Of a stretch of 64,000 nucleotides of DNA, positions 1 through 8,427 are shown in pieces (the first letter of the stretch is position 1; each line of letters opens with the position of its first letter). The stretch is from Stutzerimonas stutzeri. Lineage in GTDB: Bacteria; Pseudomonadota; Gammaproteobacteria; Pseudomonadales; Pseudomonadaceae. Where the stretch lies: positions 4,618,748 through 4,682,747 of the forward strand of contig NZ_CP046902.1 of assembly GCF_009789555.1 (NCBI RefSeq), written 5' to 3'. Under the pieces are notes generated by a model. That model saw only the letters and a list, made by a program, of their open reading frames with translations, did no database searches and was not told the DNA's origin. The translations under genes and the position numbers were made by a program.

Positions 1-148
1 CACCGCCACCGCCACAACGTTTGCCCTCTGCCACGATGCCGATCCCAGTACAGGCTACCTGCTCGAAGTCCAGCCCAGCGGAGGAATCGTCCTGCACCCA
101 CGCGGTAAAAAAACCGACGGCACCGATCTGGAGAGCTGTACCCCATGA
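1..148 (+). CDS. fimU: Minor type IV pilin FimU/GspH family, C-terminal end only
   Basis: The window opens inside this gene. The frame starting at base 2 reads about 48 residues and stops with TGA at 146-148, overlapping the pilV ATG by four bases. The visible part holds two cysteines (ALCHD near the start and ESCTP at the end), fitting the C-terminal disulfide-bonded region of a pseudopilin. No catalytic motif is visible. The name rests on position: in Pseudomonas the order is fimT-fimU-pilV-pilW-pilX-pilY1-pilE, and the next genes match. FimU-type proteins are part of the minor-pilin complex that primes pilus assembly. Confidence 0.75.
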   Translation, partial: TATATTFALCHDADPSTGYLLEVQPSGGIVLHPRGKKTDGTDLESCTP

Positions 149-714
149 GAACCCCTATGACGACTGATAAAGGCTTCAGCCTGATCGAGGTGCTCGTGGC
201 ATTGCTCTTAACCACCATAGGCGTACTCGGCATGGTGGCCTTGCAAGGGCGCAGCATTCAATACACCCAGGATTCAGTACAGCGTAACACCGCCGTTGTA
301 TTGACTGGCGACTTGATCGAAATCATGCGAGCTCATCCGAAGGAGCTCTTCGACATGGCTCCGCCTCAGTTCCCCATGAACAGTGGTTTGAAGAACAACT
401 CCTTGTTTTATAAAGAAGCAGGCGATGACTTAGCCAATCGCGCTACCTGTGTGGCTGATCCGGCCCGCATCGCCAAAACCGCCAAGGAGTTTCGCGACTG
501 CTGGGCGGACAGGGTCGAGGCGTTGCTGCCAGGTGGAGAGGACCTATTCAAGGATCACGGATACATCTGCCGCAGCTCCTCTCCCGGCAACTGTGACAGC
601 AAGGGTTCGATGGTCGAGATTCGCCTAGCCTGGCATGTTCGCGAAGGAGCTTGTCTTGATGCCGGCGACCCCAACGCCACCGTATGCACCTACACCGTTC
701 GGGTAGAACCATGA
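145..714 (+). CDS. pilV: Type IV pilus minor pilin PilV
   Basis: This 189-residue protein has a short basic leader ending in DKG, then FSLIEVLVALLLTTIG. That is a class III prepilin signal: PilD should cut between Gly10 and Phe11, and Glu15 is the conserved Glu+5. The rest is a cysteine-containing globular pilin head. PilV works with PilW, PilX and FimU as a tip complex that starts pilus assembly and carries PilY1. The ATG overlaps the fimU stop (ATGA), and an in-frame ATG at 157 is an alternative start. The gene ends inside the pilW start, so translation is probably coupled. Confidence 0.9.
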   Translation: MRTPMTTDKGFSLIEVLVALLLTTIGVLGMVALQGRSIQYTQDSVQRNTAVVLTGDLIEIMRAHPKELFDMAPPQFPMNSGLKNNSLFYKEAGDDLANRATCVADPARIAKTAKEFRDCWADRVEALLPGGEDLFKDHGYICRSSSPGNCDSKGSMVEIRLAWHVREGACLDAGDPNATVCTYTVRVEP

Positions 715-1562
715 ACAATACGAAAAACCAATTCGGCCTTTCGATGGTAGAGCTGCTAATCGCGCTCGCTATCAGCAGCTTTCTGATCCTCGGCATCACA
801 CAAGTCTACATAGACAACAAACGCAATTACGTCTTTCAGCGGAACCAGGCAGGCAATTTGGAGAACGGTCGTTTCGCTGCATTGACGATCAGCGATTACC
901 TGGGCAAGGCCGGATATCGCCGAACGCCTTCGTCACTGTTGGAGACAGTCTTCCCCTCCCGCCCGGCGTCCGACGGATGCCTTATCTTCAACGCTGGGCA
1001 CGCCGTGACTGGCCTCGACCCCAGCGAGGGCATCGGCTTCTGTATTCGCTACCAACCACAGGCCAGCGGAGAATTGGACTGTCAGGGCGCAGCCAGCCCC
1101 GTTGTTTATGACGAAGCCTTTCCCGCTGGCCCACCCAACGAGCACGATCTTACCGTCCTGGCATTTAAGTACGAACCAAGCACTGGCAGCGAGCTGCAAG
1201 AAGGCCGCCTAATGTGCAAAAGCCTTAATGCAACCAGCCCGCAATACGGCGAATTGCTACGCGGTATCGCCGACATGCGCCTAGATTTCGGTGTAGGCGA
1301 TACTGATGTGATGGAAAAGGAGGTCACCACTTTCATTTCGCAAGCGGAATGGACCCCATCTAATGGGGCGATCCGCAGCGTGCATTATTCTTTGCTGCTT
1401 GCCAGTCGCCCAGCACAGCGCGATGGCGAAGATTCGAAGATTCTCTCCGACTGGCTGATCGAGGCGCCGACAGACTCCCAAGCGCGGCTGCAGGAGTCAG
1501 ACAACAAGCGCATCTACCAAGTTGCGGGCGGCACCCAGACCATCAGGAACCTAATGCCATGA
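711..1562 (+). CDS. pilW: Type IV pilus minor pilin PilW
   Basis: This 283-residue protein has a prepilin leader ending in QFG followed by LSMVELLIALAISSFLILG, with Glu at +5. The length is close to P. aeruginosa PilW (about 274). The head carries scattered cysteines. The ATG at 711 overlaps the pilV stop by four bases, and the pilX ATG overlaps the pilW stop in the same way. PilW belongs to the priming complex with PilV and PilX and is needed for surface display of PilY1. A longer in-frame start at 684 would lie inside pilV and would spoil the leader. Confidence 0.9.
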   Translation: MNNTKNQFGLSMVELLIALAISSFLILGITQVYIDNKRNYVFQRNQAGNLENGRFAALTISDYLGKAGYRRTPSSLLETVFPSRPASDGCLIFNAGHAVTGLDPSEGIGFCIRYQPQASGELDCQGAASPVVYDEAFPAGPPNEHDLTVLAFKYEPSTGSELQEGRLMCKSLNATSPQYGELLRGIADMRLDFGVGDTDVMEKEVTTFISQAEWTPSNGAIRSVHYSLLLASRPAQRDGEDSKILSDWLIEAPTDSQARLQESDNKRIYQVAGGTQTIRNLMP

Positions 1563-2164
1563 CGCTCCTATCTCGCAGATCCCAAAGCGGCGCGGTATTG
1601 CTCGTTTCGCTCGTGATGCTTCTGATACTGACCCTGTTAGCCGTTAACAGCATGCGTGGCGTCGCTCTCGAAACACGTATTACGGCCAACCGCGCGCATG
1701 ATATGAAAACGCAGAATATAGCCGACGCGGCCCTACGTGAAGCTGAGTTTCGTTTCTACGGCCCAGGAAATCTGTCAGACAAACTAGAAGCCAAAGCCGA
1801 GAATTGCTCCTCGTCGAACACACTAAAGATCAGTGGCCTCAATAAACCATGTCTGCTTGAGGTACAGACCGAACGCCTGTTGGCCTTCGTAGATCGACCT
1901 AAAGAGATTAACGAAAGCTTTCTCGAACAGTCGTCAAATATCTGGATGCCCTACCGCGGAACAGATCCCGCAGCCGAAACGGAAGCCGATGCCTACTACA
2001 ACACCATCCTAGCCGCCGAAACGGGTAATGCCGCCGTGAATGCTGAATATGGCGGGCGCGGTGAGGGTAGTGGCACTTATTTCTACTTCAACAACGGCAA
2101 GACCGGTGACGCCCTTTTTCTGCAATCGACGCACGCCAACATCTATCTTGGCCTTAACAATTGA
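1559..2164 (+). CDS. pilX: Type IV pilus minor pilin PilX
   Basis: This 201-residue protein has a leader ending in RRSQSG and a hydrophobic segment AVLLVSLVMLLILTLLAV. Unlike PilV, PilW and PilE it has no glutamate at +5. This matches the PilX N-terminal family, which resembles GspK and is thought to sit at the very tip of the pilus. It overlaps pilW by four bases and is followed at 12 bases by pilY1. The gene is AT-rich like the rest of the cluster. Confidence 0.88.
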   Translation: MTLLSRRSQSGAVLLVSLVMLLILTLLAVNSMRGVALETRITANRAHDMKTQNIADAALREAEFRFYGPGNLSDKLEAKAENCSSSNTLKISGLNKPCLLEVQTERLLAFVDRPKEINESFLEQSSNIWMPYRGTDPAAETEADAYYNTILAAETGNAAVNAEYGGRGEGSGTYFYFNNGKTGDALFLQSTHANIYLGLNN

Positions 2165-2175
2165 GAGCCGACATC

Positions 2176-5100
2176 ATGCTCCGTTTTCGAATCCAGCCCC
2201 ACGCAAGGACGCTGACATACGCAATGCTCGGTGTGATCCTACTCAGCGCTGCGGATGCTTCTGCGACCGTATCGCAGAGCCCGTTGAGCTTGACCGTGGG
2301 CGTTCCCCCAAACATGCTGCTGACCCTGGACGACTCTGGCAGTATGCGCTGGGCCTTTGCTCCCGATAACAAGAATAGCTACTCCGCTACACGTCGTGCC
2401 AAGTCTAGTACCTTCAACCCCATTTATTACAATCCCGAAGCGAGCTATCAAGCACCGATCGTTTTCGATACCTCAGGAAACGAGCATCAGCTTGCCACCA
2501 GCTTTACTTCCGCACGAGTTAACGGCTACAACAGCGCTCGCGGAAATCTGAATCTATCAAACAACTACAAGGTATCTTGGACTTATGTCTTGGAAGAAGG
2601 GTTACCCACCACCTATGGTTATAGCAGCACAAGCAACCGACTAGCGGAAAATCCGATCAACGACTTTTCTTGCTACGTGGAGTCGCTGAGCAGCAACGGC
2701 TCATCGAAAACTTGCAGTACCAGCGCAGGAACAACGGTGAGAATCACACGTGGCTCTGCTAGGACTTGCACGGCCACCATCGACAACTGGCCGGCCGGAG
2801 ACTGCACGTATAACAGCAGCAGCGGGCGCTATACGGGAAGCTGGGCGCGTGAAGGCGTTCCTGCGTACTACTACATTTATGACTCAACAAAGGCTGCAAA
2901 CTGCACAACCGATAACGACAATTGCTACACTCTCAAGCTGGTCGACAGCGACGAACAGCAGAACTTTGCTAACTGGTATTCCTTCTACCGCAACCGCGGC
3001 CTAGCCACAATCTCCGCCGCGGCGCTGGCCTTTTATGATCTTTCTCCAGCCGTACGGCTTAGCTGGCAAGGGCTAGGGCGCTGCACCTCTTTCAATGGCA
3101 ATGACAGCAACTGTCGGGACAATGCATTCAAGGCCTATTCCCCCGAGCACAAAGGCCAATTGTACGCTTGGTTACAGAATATCAACTTTAACCAAAGCAC
3201 CTACCTGCCGGCGGCGATGAAGCGGGCAGGCGAGTTTTACAGAACCTCAACGCCTTGGCAGAAAAACCCAAATGGTACCGGCAATACAACCCAAAACACC
3301 TATGCCTGCCGCGCCAGTTACCACATTATGATGACAGACGGCTTATGGAACGAATCGGTAAGCGCTCCCAGTAGCTTTCGGCACGACGCCGCGTCCTTCA
3401 ATCTGCCCGATGGCGTACATAGGTACAGCGAACGCGCCCCATACTATGATCGTCAGAGCAATACACTCGCCGACTTAGCCATGCACTACTGGGCGACTGA
3501 CCTGAACCCAGTTCTGCCAAACGAGCTACCCCCCTACCTTCCATTCAAGAGCGGCGATTCCACCACCGACTACTGGGATCCGCGCAACGATCCAGCCACA
3601 TGGCAACATATGACTAACTTTATGATGGGGCTGGGCTTGACCGAGGCCATGGATCGTTCGGATATCCCTTGGGACGGTGGTACGCATAAAGGAACGGGCT
3701 ACGATGCGCTGCTGACGGGACGTGCAGACTGGCCTCCTGCCAGCGACTCAGGAAACAATAATAACGTCTACGATCTCTGGCACGCTGCAATCAACTCACG
3801 AGGCGATTTCTTCAGCGTCGACAGCCCAGAAACCATGGTCCAGGCATTCGACGATATTCTGTCACGCATTGCTGATCGCAAATCCACTGCTGCCCGGCCG
3901 GCCATCAATTCTGGCCAGATCAGTACCGACGAAAACGACAATGGTACGGTCAAGACGGTTTCCTATCAGACCTCTTACGCCAGCGATGATAATTGGTCAG
4001 GAGACGTCAAACGCTTTGAAAAGGCATGGAATTCCCAAAGCAACACCTTCGAAACCACCGAAATCTGGAGCGCCAAGACCGAGGTACCGAGCTGGCAAAG
4101 CCGCACGATAAAAATCGCTGGCGAAACCAACAGTGGCCTGATGGACCTCTCTTGGGCTAACGCTGGCTCTATCGATACCACCGGCAGCCTAGCCCAAAGG
4201 CTCAGCCGCGACCCTGAAAACGGCAACGTACCCGATATGCTGGGCGAACAACGCCTTGAGTATCTGCGTGGCAACCGTAGTGGTGAAGGCACAACATTCC
4301 GCCAGCGAAGCAGCGTGCTAGGAGATTTCTATTCGTCCAGCCCAGCCGTAGTGTCCGGCCCACGCTATCTGGTCAACTTCAGCAACAAGCTCGAAGGCAA
4401 CACTGCCTACTCTACATTTGCTACCACAATCGCTGGGCGATCCCCACGCCTCTATGTAGGTGGCAACGACGGTATGCTTCATGGATTCAACGCTCAGACA
4501 GGTGTTGAAGAATTTGCCTTCATTCCCAGCGCGGTATTCCAAAAACTGAACAAGCTCACAGGCGCTAATTACAGCCATGAATTTTACGTTGATGGCAGTC
4601 CTGTCGTGGCCGATGTCTTCAATGGCACTGAATGGCGCACTATCTTGGTTGGAACACTTAAAGCCGGCGGGAAATCGGTATTCGCATTGGACATAACCAA
4701 TCCAGGCAACGAGAAGCTGCTGTGGGAATTTGATGACAGCAGCTTACCTGATGACGCGACCGTGAAAATGGGTTACAGCTTTTCCCAACCGACCATTGCG
4801 CGCTTGCATACCGGCACATGGACTGTTGTGTTCGGCAACGGCTACGAGAGTGCTAATAGCACTAATGGCAAGGCAGCTCTGTTCATTGTTGATGCAATGG
4901 ACGGTACGCTGCTCAACAATTTAGAAGTCGAAGGAACTGACGGTGTCGCTAATGGCCTTTCCACTCCCAAGCTTGCCGACTACAACGCTGACGGCGTGGC
5001 GGACTATGCGTATGCGGGGGACCTACAGGGAAACGTCTGGCGTTTTGATCTGCTACGTAACGGCCGCAACGACACCGCGCCCTTCACCACCGAAGACGAT

Positions 5101-5880
5101 AGTGAGAACGCTGTAGCTGACTTTGAAGTAGCTTTTGGCGGTCGGCCGCTATTCAGCGCTGTAGCAAATACGGGCAGCGGCAGTCGTCAGCCAATCACCG
5201 CCGCCCCTAGCTTAGTCCGCCACCCCTCTGGATTTGGTTATTTAGTTGTATTTGGAACAGGAAAGTTCTTCGAAACCGGCGATAAGGAAGGCGACAAGAG
5301 CTTTGCCCAAACGGTCTACGGCGTTTGGGATAAACAAACTTTGGGTGAAGAAGCCAGCGATCCGAATATTACCCGTAGCAGCCTGCAAGAGCAGACAATC
5401 ACCAACCAAATAAGCGTGGAGGCTAACGGCACGACACGCCAGGGCCTAGTCATCAGTGACAACAACGTTAATTGGCAGGAAAGCCAAGACCAGTCGGCAC
5501 AAAATGGATGGTACCTTAACCTTCGGCAGAGCGAAGGCGAGATGGTCGTAGAAAACATGTCGCAGCTAGGCCGTACCGTGTTCTTTCAGTCACTGATCCC
5601 CAACGATGACCCTTGCGGTGATGGCGCCACCAACTGGACCTTCGCCATAAACCCATTCACGGGTGGCAGAACGCTCCACAACGCCTTCGACTACAGCCCA
5701 GTTACCGGCCTCGATACCAATTACGTTTCAGCAATTCGCCAGGACGGCGAAGGCGGCGGAACTCTTTCGCAAGACTCCGACGGCACTTACCAATACTGCA
5801 CTGGGCAAGAGTGTGTGAACATCTATCCGGACCCGGCAAGCCTAGGCCGCCAGAGCTGGCGCCGTGTCGAACAGGAATGA
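2176..5880 (+). CDS. pilY1: Pilus tip adhesin and mechanosensor PilY1
   Basis: This is a protein of 1234 residues, somewhat longer than P. aeruginosa PilY1 (about 1161). The ATG at 2176 gives a signal peptide ending near ADASA; a TTG at 2161 is a weaker option. The N-terminal part has a von Willebrand A-like MIDAS start, LTLDDSGSM (Asp52, Ser54, Ser56). An RGD lies at residues 542-544. The C-terminal half is the PilY1 beta-propeller, with an EF-hand-like calcium loop DYNADGVAD (Asp935, Asn937, Asp939, Asp943) followed by YAGDLQGNVWRFDL. In P. aeruginosa the equivalent calcium site controls pilus extension and retraction and the VWA domain takes part in surface sensing. It is co-transcribed with the minor pilins. 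Confidence 0.93.
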   Translation: MLRFRIQPHARTLTYAMLGVILLSAADASATVSQSPLSLTVGVPPNMLLTLDDSGSMRWAFAPDNKNSYSATRRAKSSTFNPIYYNPEASYQAPIVFDTSGNEHQLATSFTSARVNGYNSARGNLNLSNNYKVSWTYVLEEGLPTTYGYSSTSNRLAENPINDFSCYVESLSSNGSSKTCSTSAGTTVRITRGSARTCTATIDNWPAGDCTYNSSSGRYTGSWAREGVPAYYYIYDSTKAANCTTDNDNCYTLKLVDSDEQQNFANWYSFYRNRGLATISAAALAFYDLSPAVRLSWQGLGRCTSFNGNDSNCRDNAFKAYSPEHKGQLYAWLQNINFNQSTYLPAAMKRAGEFYRTSTPWQKNPNGTGNTTQNTYACRASYHIMMTDGLWNESVSAPSSFRHDAASFNLPDGVHRYSERAPYYDRQSNTLADLAMHYWATDLNPVLPNELPPYLPFKSGDSTTDYWDPRNDPATWQHMTNFMMGLGLTEAMDRSDIPWDGGTHKGTGYDALLTGRADWPPASDSGNNNNVYDLWHAAINSRGDFFSVDSPETMVQAFDDILSRIADRKSTAARPAINSGQISTDENDNGTVKTVSYQTSYASDDNWSGDVKRFEKAWNSQSNTFETTEIWSAKTEVPSWQSRTIKIAGETNSGLMDLSWANAGSIDTTGSLAQRLSRDPENGNVPDMLGEQRLEYLRGNRSGEGTTFRQRSSVLGDFYSSSPAVVSGPRYLVNFSNKLEGNTAYSTFATTIAGRSPRLYVGGNDGMLHGFNAQTGVEEFAFIPSAVFQKLNKLTGANYSHEFYVDGSPVVADVFNGTEWRTILVGTLKAGGKSVFALDITNPGNEKLLWEFDDSSLPDDATVKMGYSFSQPTIARLHTGTWTVVFGNGYESANSTNGKAALFIVDAMDGTLLNNLEVEGTDGVANGLSTPKLADYNADGVADYAYAGDLQGNVWRFDLLRNGRNDTAPFTTEDDSENAVADFEVAFGGRPLFSAVANTGSGSRQPITAAPSLVRHPSGFGYLVVFGTGKFFETGDKEGDKSFAQTVYGVWDKQTLGEEASDPNITRSSLQEQTITNQISVEANGTTRQGLVISDNNVNWQESQDQSAQNGWYLNLRQSEGEMVVENMSQLGRTVFFQSLIPNDDPCGDGATNWTFAINPFTGGRTLHNAFDYSPVTGLDTNYVSAIRQDGEGGGTLSQDSDGTYQYCTGQECVNIYPDPASLGRQSWRRVEQE

Positions 5881-5912
5881 AAGATGAACCAGGAATTTAA
5901 GCAGGATCCGCT

Positions 5913-6329
5913 ATGAAACACACCCAAGATGGTTTCAGCTTAATAGAATTGATGATCGTCGTTGCAATCATCGGTATTCTTGCAGCTATCTCATATCCGA
6001 GCTACGACGAATACGTCAAGCGCGGCAACCGTACCGAAGGGCAGGCATTACTGGGCGATGCGTCTGCTCGGCAAGAGCGGTACTTTTCGCAAAACAATAC
6101 CTATGTCACGTCTAACGCAGATATCGCCAAGCTGGGCCTTAGGAATGGCGGTACATCGGAAACCGGCAAATACGAGCTGACTGTGAGTGAAGGCACTGAT
6201 GAGGGCGGCTACGCCCTAACAGCAGAACAGAAGTTCGGAGATACCAAGTGCGGCGACTTGACTTTGAATGCTCTGGGCGCGAAAGGACGCAGCGGTAGTG
6301 GTAAGAGCGTAGAGGAATGCTGGCGGTAA
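5913..6329 (+). CDS. pilE: Minor type IV pilin PilE
   Basis: This 138-residue pilin has a six-residue leader MKHTQD ending at Gly7, then FSLIELMIVVAIIGILAA with Glu at +5. The C-terminal pair of cysteines (TKCGD and EECWR) forms the usual disulfide loop. Only 32 bases separate it from pilY1. P. aeruginosa has the small gene pilY2 in that gap, and here there is no room for it. PilE is the last gene of the operon and is convergent with ispH. Confidence 0.9.
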   Translation: MKHTQDGFSLIELMIVVAIIGILAAISYPSYDEYVKRGNRTEGQALLGDASARQERYFSQNNTYVTSNADIAKLGLRNGGTSETGKYELTVSEGTDEGGYALTAEQKFGDTKCGDLTLNALGAKGRSGSGKSVEECWR

Positions 6330-6363
6330 TCACGCCAGAATCCCTCTAAAAAAGCGCTGACCT

Positions 6364-7308
6364 TTACACCGCCTTCAGCCGCAGCTCCTTTGGCATCGAG
6401 AACGTGACGTTCTCGGGGCGACCGTCGAGTTCGGCCATGCCGGTGGCACCCCAGGCTCGGAGTTGGTCGATCACGCCGCGCACCAGCACCTCCGGTGCTG
6501 AGGCGCCGGCAGTGATGCCGACGCAGGCGATATTATCGAACCAGTTGCGGTCGAGGTCTTCTGCCCCATCGATCAGGTAAGCGGGCGTGTCCATGCGCTC
6601 GGCCAGTTCGCGCAGGCGATTGGAGTTCGAGCTGTTCGGGCTGCCGACCACCAGAACCACATCGCACTCAGCGGCCAGTTGCTTGACGGCGTCCTGGCGG
6701 TTCTGTGTGGCGTAGCAGATATCGTCCTTACGTGGGCCACCGATGCTGGGAAAGCGCTCACGCAGCGCATCGATTACCCGGCTGGTGTCGTCCATCGAAA
6801 GCGTCGTCTGGGTAACGAAGGCCAACGAATCGGGGTTACGCACCTGCAGCCTGGCGACGTCTTCCTCGTCCTCGACCAGATAGATCGAACCGCCGTTGGC
6901 GGTGTCGTACTGCCCCATGGTGCCTTCCACCTCGGGATGTCCCTGGTGGCCGATGAGGATGCATTCACGCCCTTCCCGGCTGTATTTGGTCACTTCGAGA
7001 TGGACCTTGGTCACCAATGGGCAGGTGGCGTCGAATACCTTGAGCCCGCGCTTGTCCGCCTCCATCCGCACGGCCTGCGAAACGCCGTGCGCACTGAAGA
7101 TGACGATGAAGCCATCCGGCACCTGGTCCAGCTCGTCGACAAAAATCGCGCCCCGCTCGCGCAGATCTTCCACCACGAATTTGTTGTGCACCACTTCGTG
7201 ACGCACGTAGATCGGAGGCCCGAACACTTCCAGCGCACGGTTGACGATCTCGATGGCGCGATCGACACCGGCACAGAAGCCACGCGGATTAGCGAGTTTG
7301 ATTTGCAT
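6364..7308 (-). CDS. ispH: 4-hydroxy-3-methylbut-2-enyl diphosphate reductase IspH (LytB)
   Basis: The final enzyme of the MEP isoprenoid pathway, which reduces HMBPP to IPP and DMAPP with a [4Fe-4S] cluster in the cytoplasm. The 314-residue protein begins MQIKLANPRGFCAGVDRA. It has the three expected cluster cysteines in RGFCAG, DATCPLV and DDICYATQ, and the catalytic Glu region GTMG. The ATG at 7308 was chosen because the family starts at MQIKLA; a longer reading to 7371 adds unconserved residues. It follows fkpB on the minus strand after about 150 bases that contain an inverted repeat. The same order, lspA-fkpB-ispH-pilE, is seen in P. aeruginosa. Confidence 0.96.
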   Translation of the reverse strand: MQIKLANPRGFCAGVDRAIEIVNRALEVFGPPIYVRHEVVHNKFVVEDLRERGAIFVDELDQVPDGFIVIFSAHGVSQAVRMEADKRGLKVFDATCPLVTKVHLEVTKYSREGRECILIGHQGHPEVEGTMGQYDTANGGSIYLVEDEEDVARLQVRNPDSLAFVTQTTLSMDDTSRVIDALRERFPSIGGPRKDDICYATQNRQDAVKQLAAECDVVLVVGSPNSSNSNRLRELAERMDTPAYLIDGAEDLDRNWFDNIACVGITAGASAPEVLVRGVIDQLRAWGATGMAELDGRPENVTFSMPKELRLKAV

Positions 7309-7423
7309 GTGATTCTCGGCACTCGAGCGGGTGAGAGTTGAGTGTAACGCCAGATCGGCCCCCTGCAGCACAGCGAGCCCGTCATCGCGATGGGGTGCGC
7401 GCCGCCTATGGCCCTGTGCATGC

Positions 7424-7451
7424 GGCGCCTACGGCGACAGCGTAGGGCGCC
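7424..7451. repeat. GC-rich inverted repeat between ispH and fkpB
   Basis: GGCGCCTACG at 7424-7433 and CGTAGGGCGCC at 7441-7451 face each other across a 7-base loop, with one bulged base. It lies just after the fkpB stop (7461), so it may act as a transcript-end or processing hairpin between fkpB and ispH. There is no T-run, so it is not a classical terminator. Such hairpins are common intergenic elements in Pseudomonas. Confidence 0.55.
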
Positions 7452-7460
7452 GGCGGGCAC

Positions 7461-7898
7461 TCAGACCGGCTTGACCTCGAATATTTCCACATCGAACGTC
7501 AGCGCCTTGCCGGCCAGCGGATGGTTGAAGTCAACCGTGACCTGACGCTCATCGTAGGCTTTGACGATGCCCGGCAGTTCGGTCTTGGCCGCATCGTTGA
7601 AGATCACCAGCAGGCCCTCGGACAGCTCCATGCCTTCGAACTGGCTACGCGGCATGGTCTGTACATTCTGCGGGTTATGCTGGCCGAAGCCTTGCTCCGG
7701 CGTCATCCGGAAGGTGCGCTTGTCACCCGCCTTGAGCCCGAACAGTTGCTGTTCGAAGCCGGGCAACAGATTACCGTCACCGACCTTGAACGTCGCGGGC
7801 TGCTTGTCGAACGTCGTATCGACCTGCTCACCATTTTCCAGACTGAGCGCGAAGTGCAGGGTGACCTGCATGTCCGGCCCGATGCGTTGTTCAGTCAT
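7461..7898 (-). CDS. fkpB: FKBP-type peptidyl-prolyl isomerase FkpB (SlpA)
   Basis: This 145-residue protein is a SlpA-type FKBP prolyl isomerase: a minimal FKBP fold with the insert-in-flap arrangement. Typical stretches are DTTFDKQPATFKVGDG near residue 30, LPGFEQQLFGLKAGDK and HPLAGKALTFDVEI near the C-terminus. It has no signal peptide, so it acts in the cytoplasm. The start overlaps the lspA stop by eight bases, so the two are translationally linked. The lspA-fkpB-ispH order is widespread in gammaproteobacteria. Confidence 0.94.
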   Translation of the reverse strand: MTEQRIGPDMQVTLHFALSLENGEQVDTTFDKQPATFKVGDGNLLPGFEQQLFGLKAGDKRTFRMTPEQGFGQHNPQNVQTMPRSQFEGMELSEGLLVIFNDAAKTELPGIVKAYDERQVTVDFNHPLAGKALTFDVEIFEVKPV

Positions 7899-8394
7899 TT
7901 ACCGTTTCTCCCGTTTTACTGCTACGGAACATGTCCAGCGCCAGCATCACGGCGCCTATGGTGATTGCGCTGTCGGCGACGTTGAATGCCGGGAAATACC
8001 AGCGGTTCTGCCAATGCACCAGAATAAAGTCGACGACGTGGCCCAGCATCACGCGATCGTAGAGATTGCCGATCGCGCCTCCCAGTACCAACGCCAGCGC
8101 AACGGCCAGCCAGGTTTCACCGGGCTTCAAACGCTTCATCCAGATCACCAATACGACGCTGACGCCAATGGCGATCACCGCGAAAAGCCAGCGCTGCCAA
8201 CCGGAATGGTCAGCCAGGAAGCTGAAGGCAGCGCCCGTGTTGTAGGCCAAGGTCCAGGCGAAGTAATCAGGAATCACGTCGACTTTCTGGTACAGGCTGA
8301 AGTTGGCCTCAAAGTAGTGCTTGGTGGCCTGGTCCAGTGCAATGACCAGCACACTGAGCCAGAGCCACGCCAGCTTGCCTGAACGGGACGTCAT
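7891..8394 (-). CDS. lspA: Lipoprotein signal peptidase LspA
   Basis: Signal peptidase II, an inner-membrane aspartyl protease that removes the signal peptide from lipidated prolipoproteins. The 167-residue protein has four membrane segments. The family blocks ALDQATKHY, YNTGAAFSF, GGAIGNLYDR and the catalytic aspartates in HVVDFI and FNVADSAI are all present. It starts 33 bases after ileS and overlaps fkpB, as part of the ribF-ileS-lspA-fkpB run. Confidence 0.96.
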   Translation of the reverse strand: MTSRSGKLAWLWLSVLVIALDQATKHYFEANFSLYQKVDVIPDYFAWTLAYNTGAAFSFLADHSGWQRWLFAVIAIGVSVVLVIWMKRLKPGETWLAVALALVLGGAIGNLYDRVMLGHVVDFILVHWQNRWYFPAFNVADSAITIGAVMLALDMFRSSKTGETVND

Positions 8395-8427
8395 GCGACA
8401 CGCCCCGAGTCGAAACCCGACCGGCCG

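Noticed and set aside
5881..5912. pilY2 between pilY1 and pilE
   Set aside because: Only 32 bases are present, with no room for the gene.
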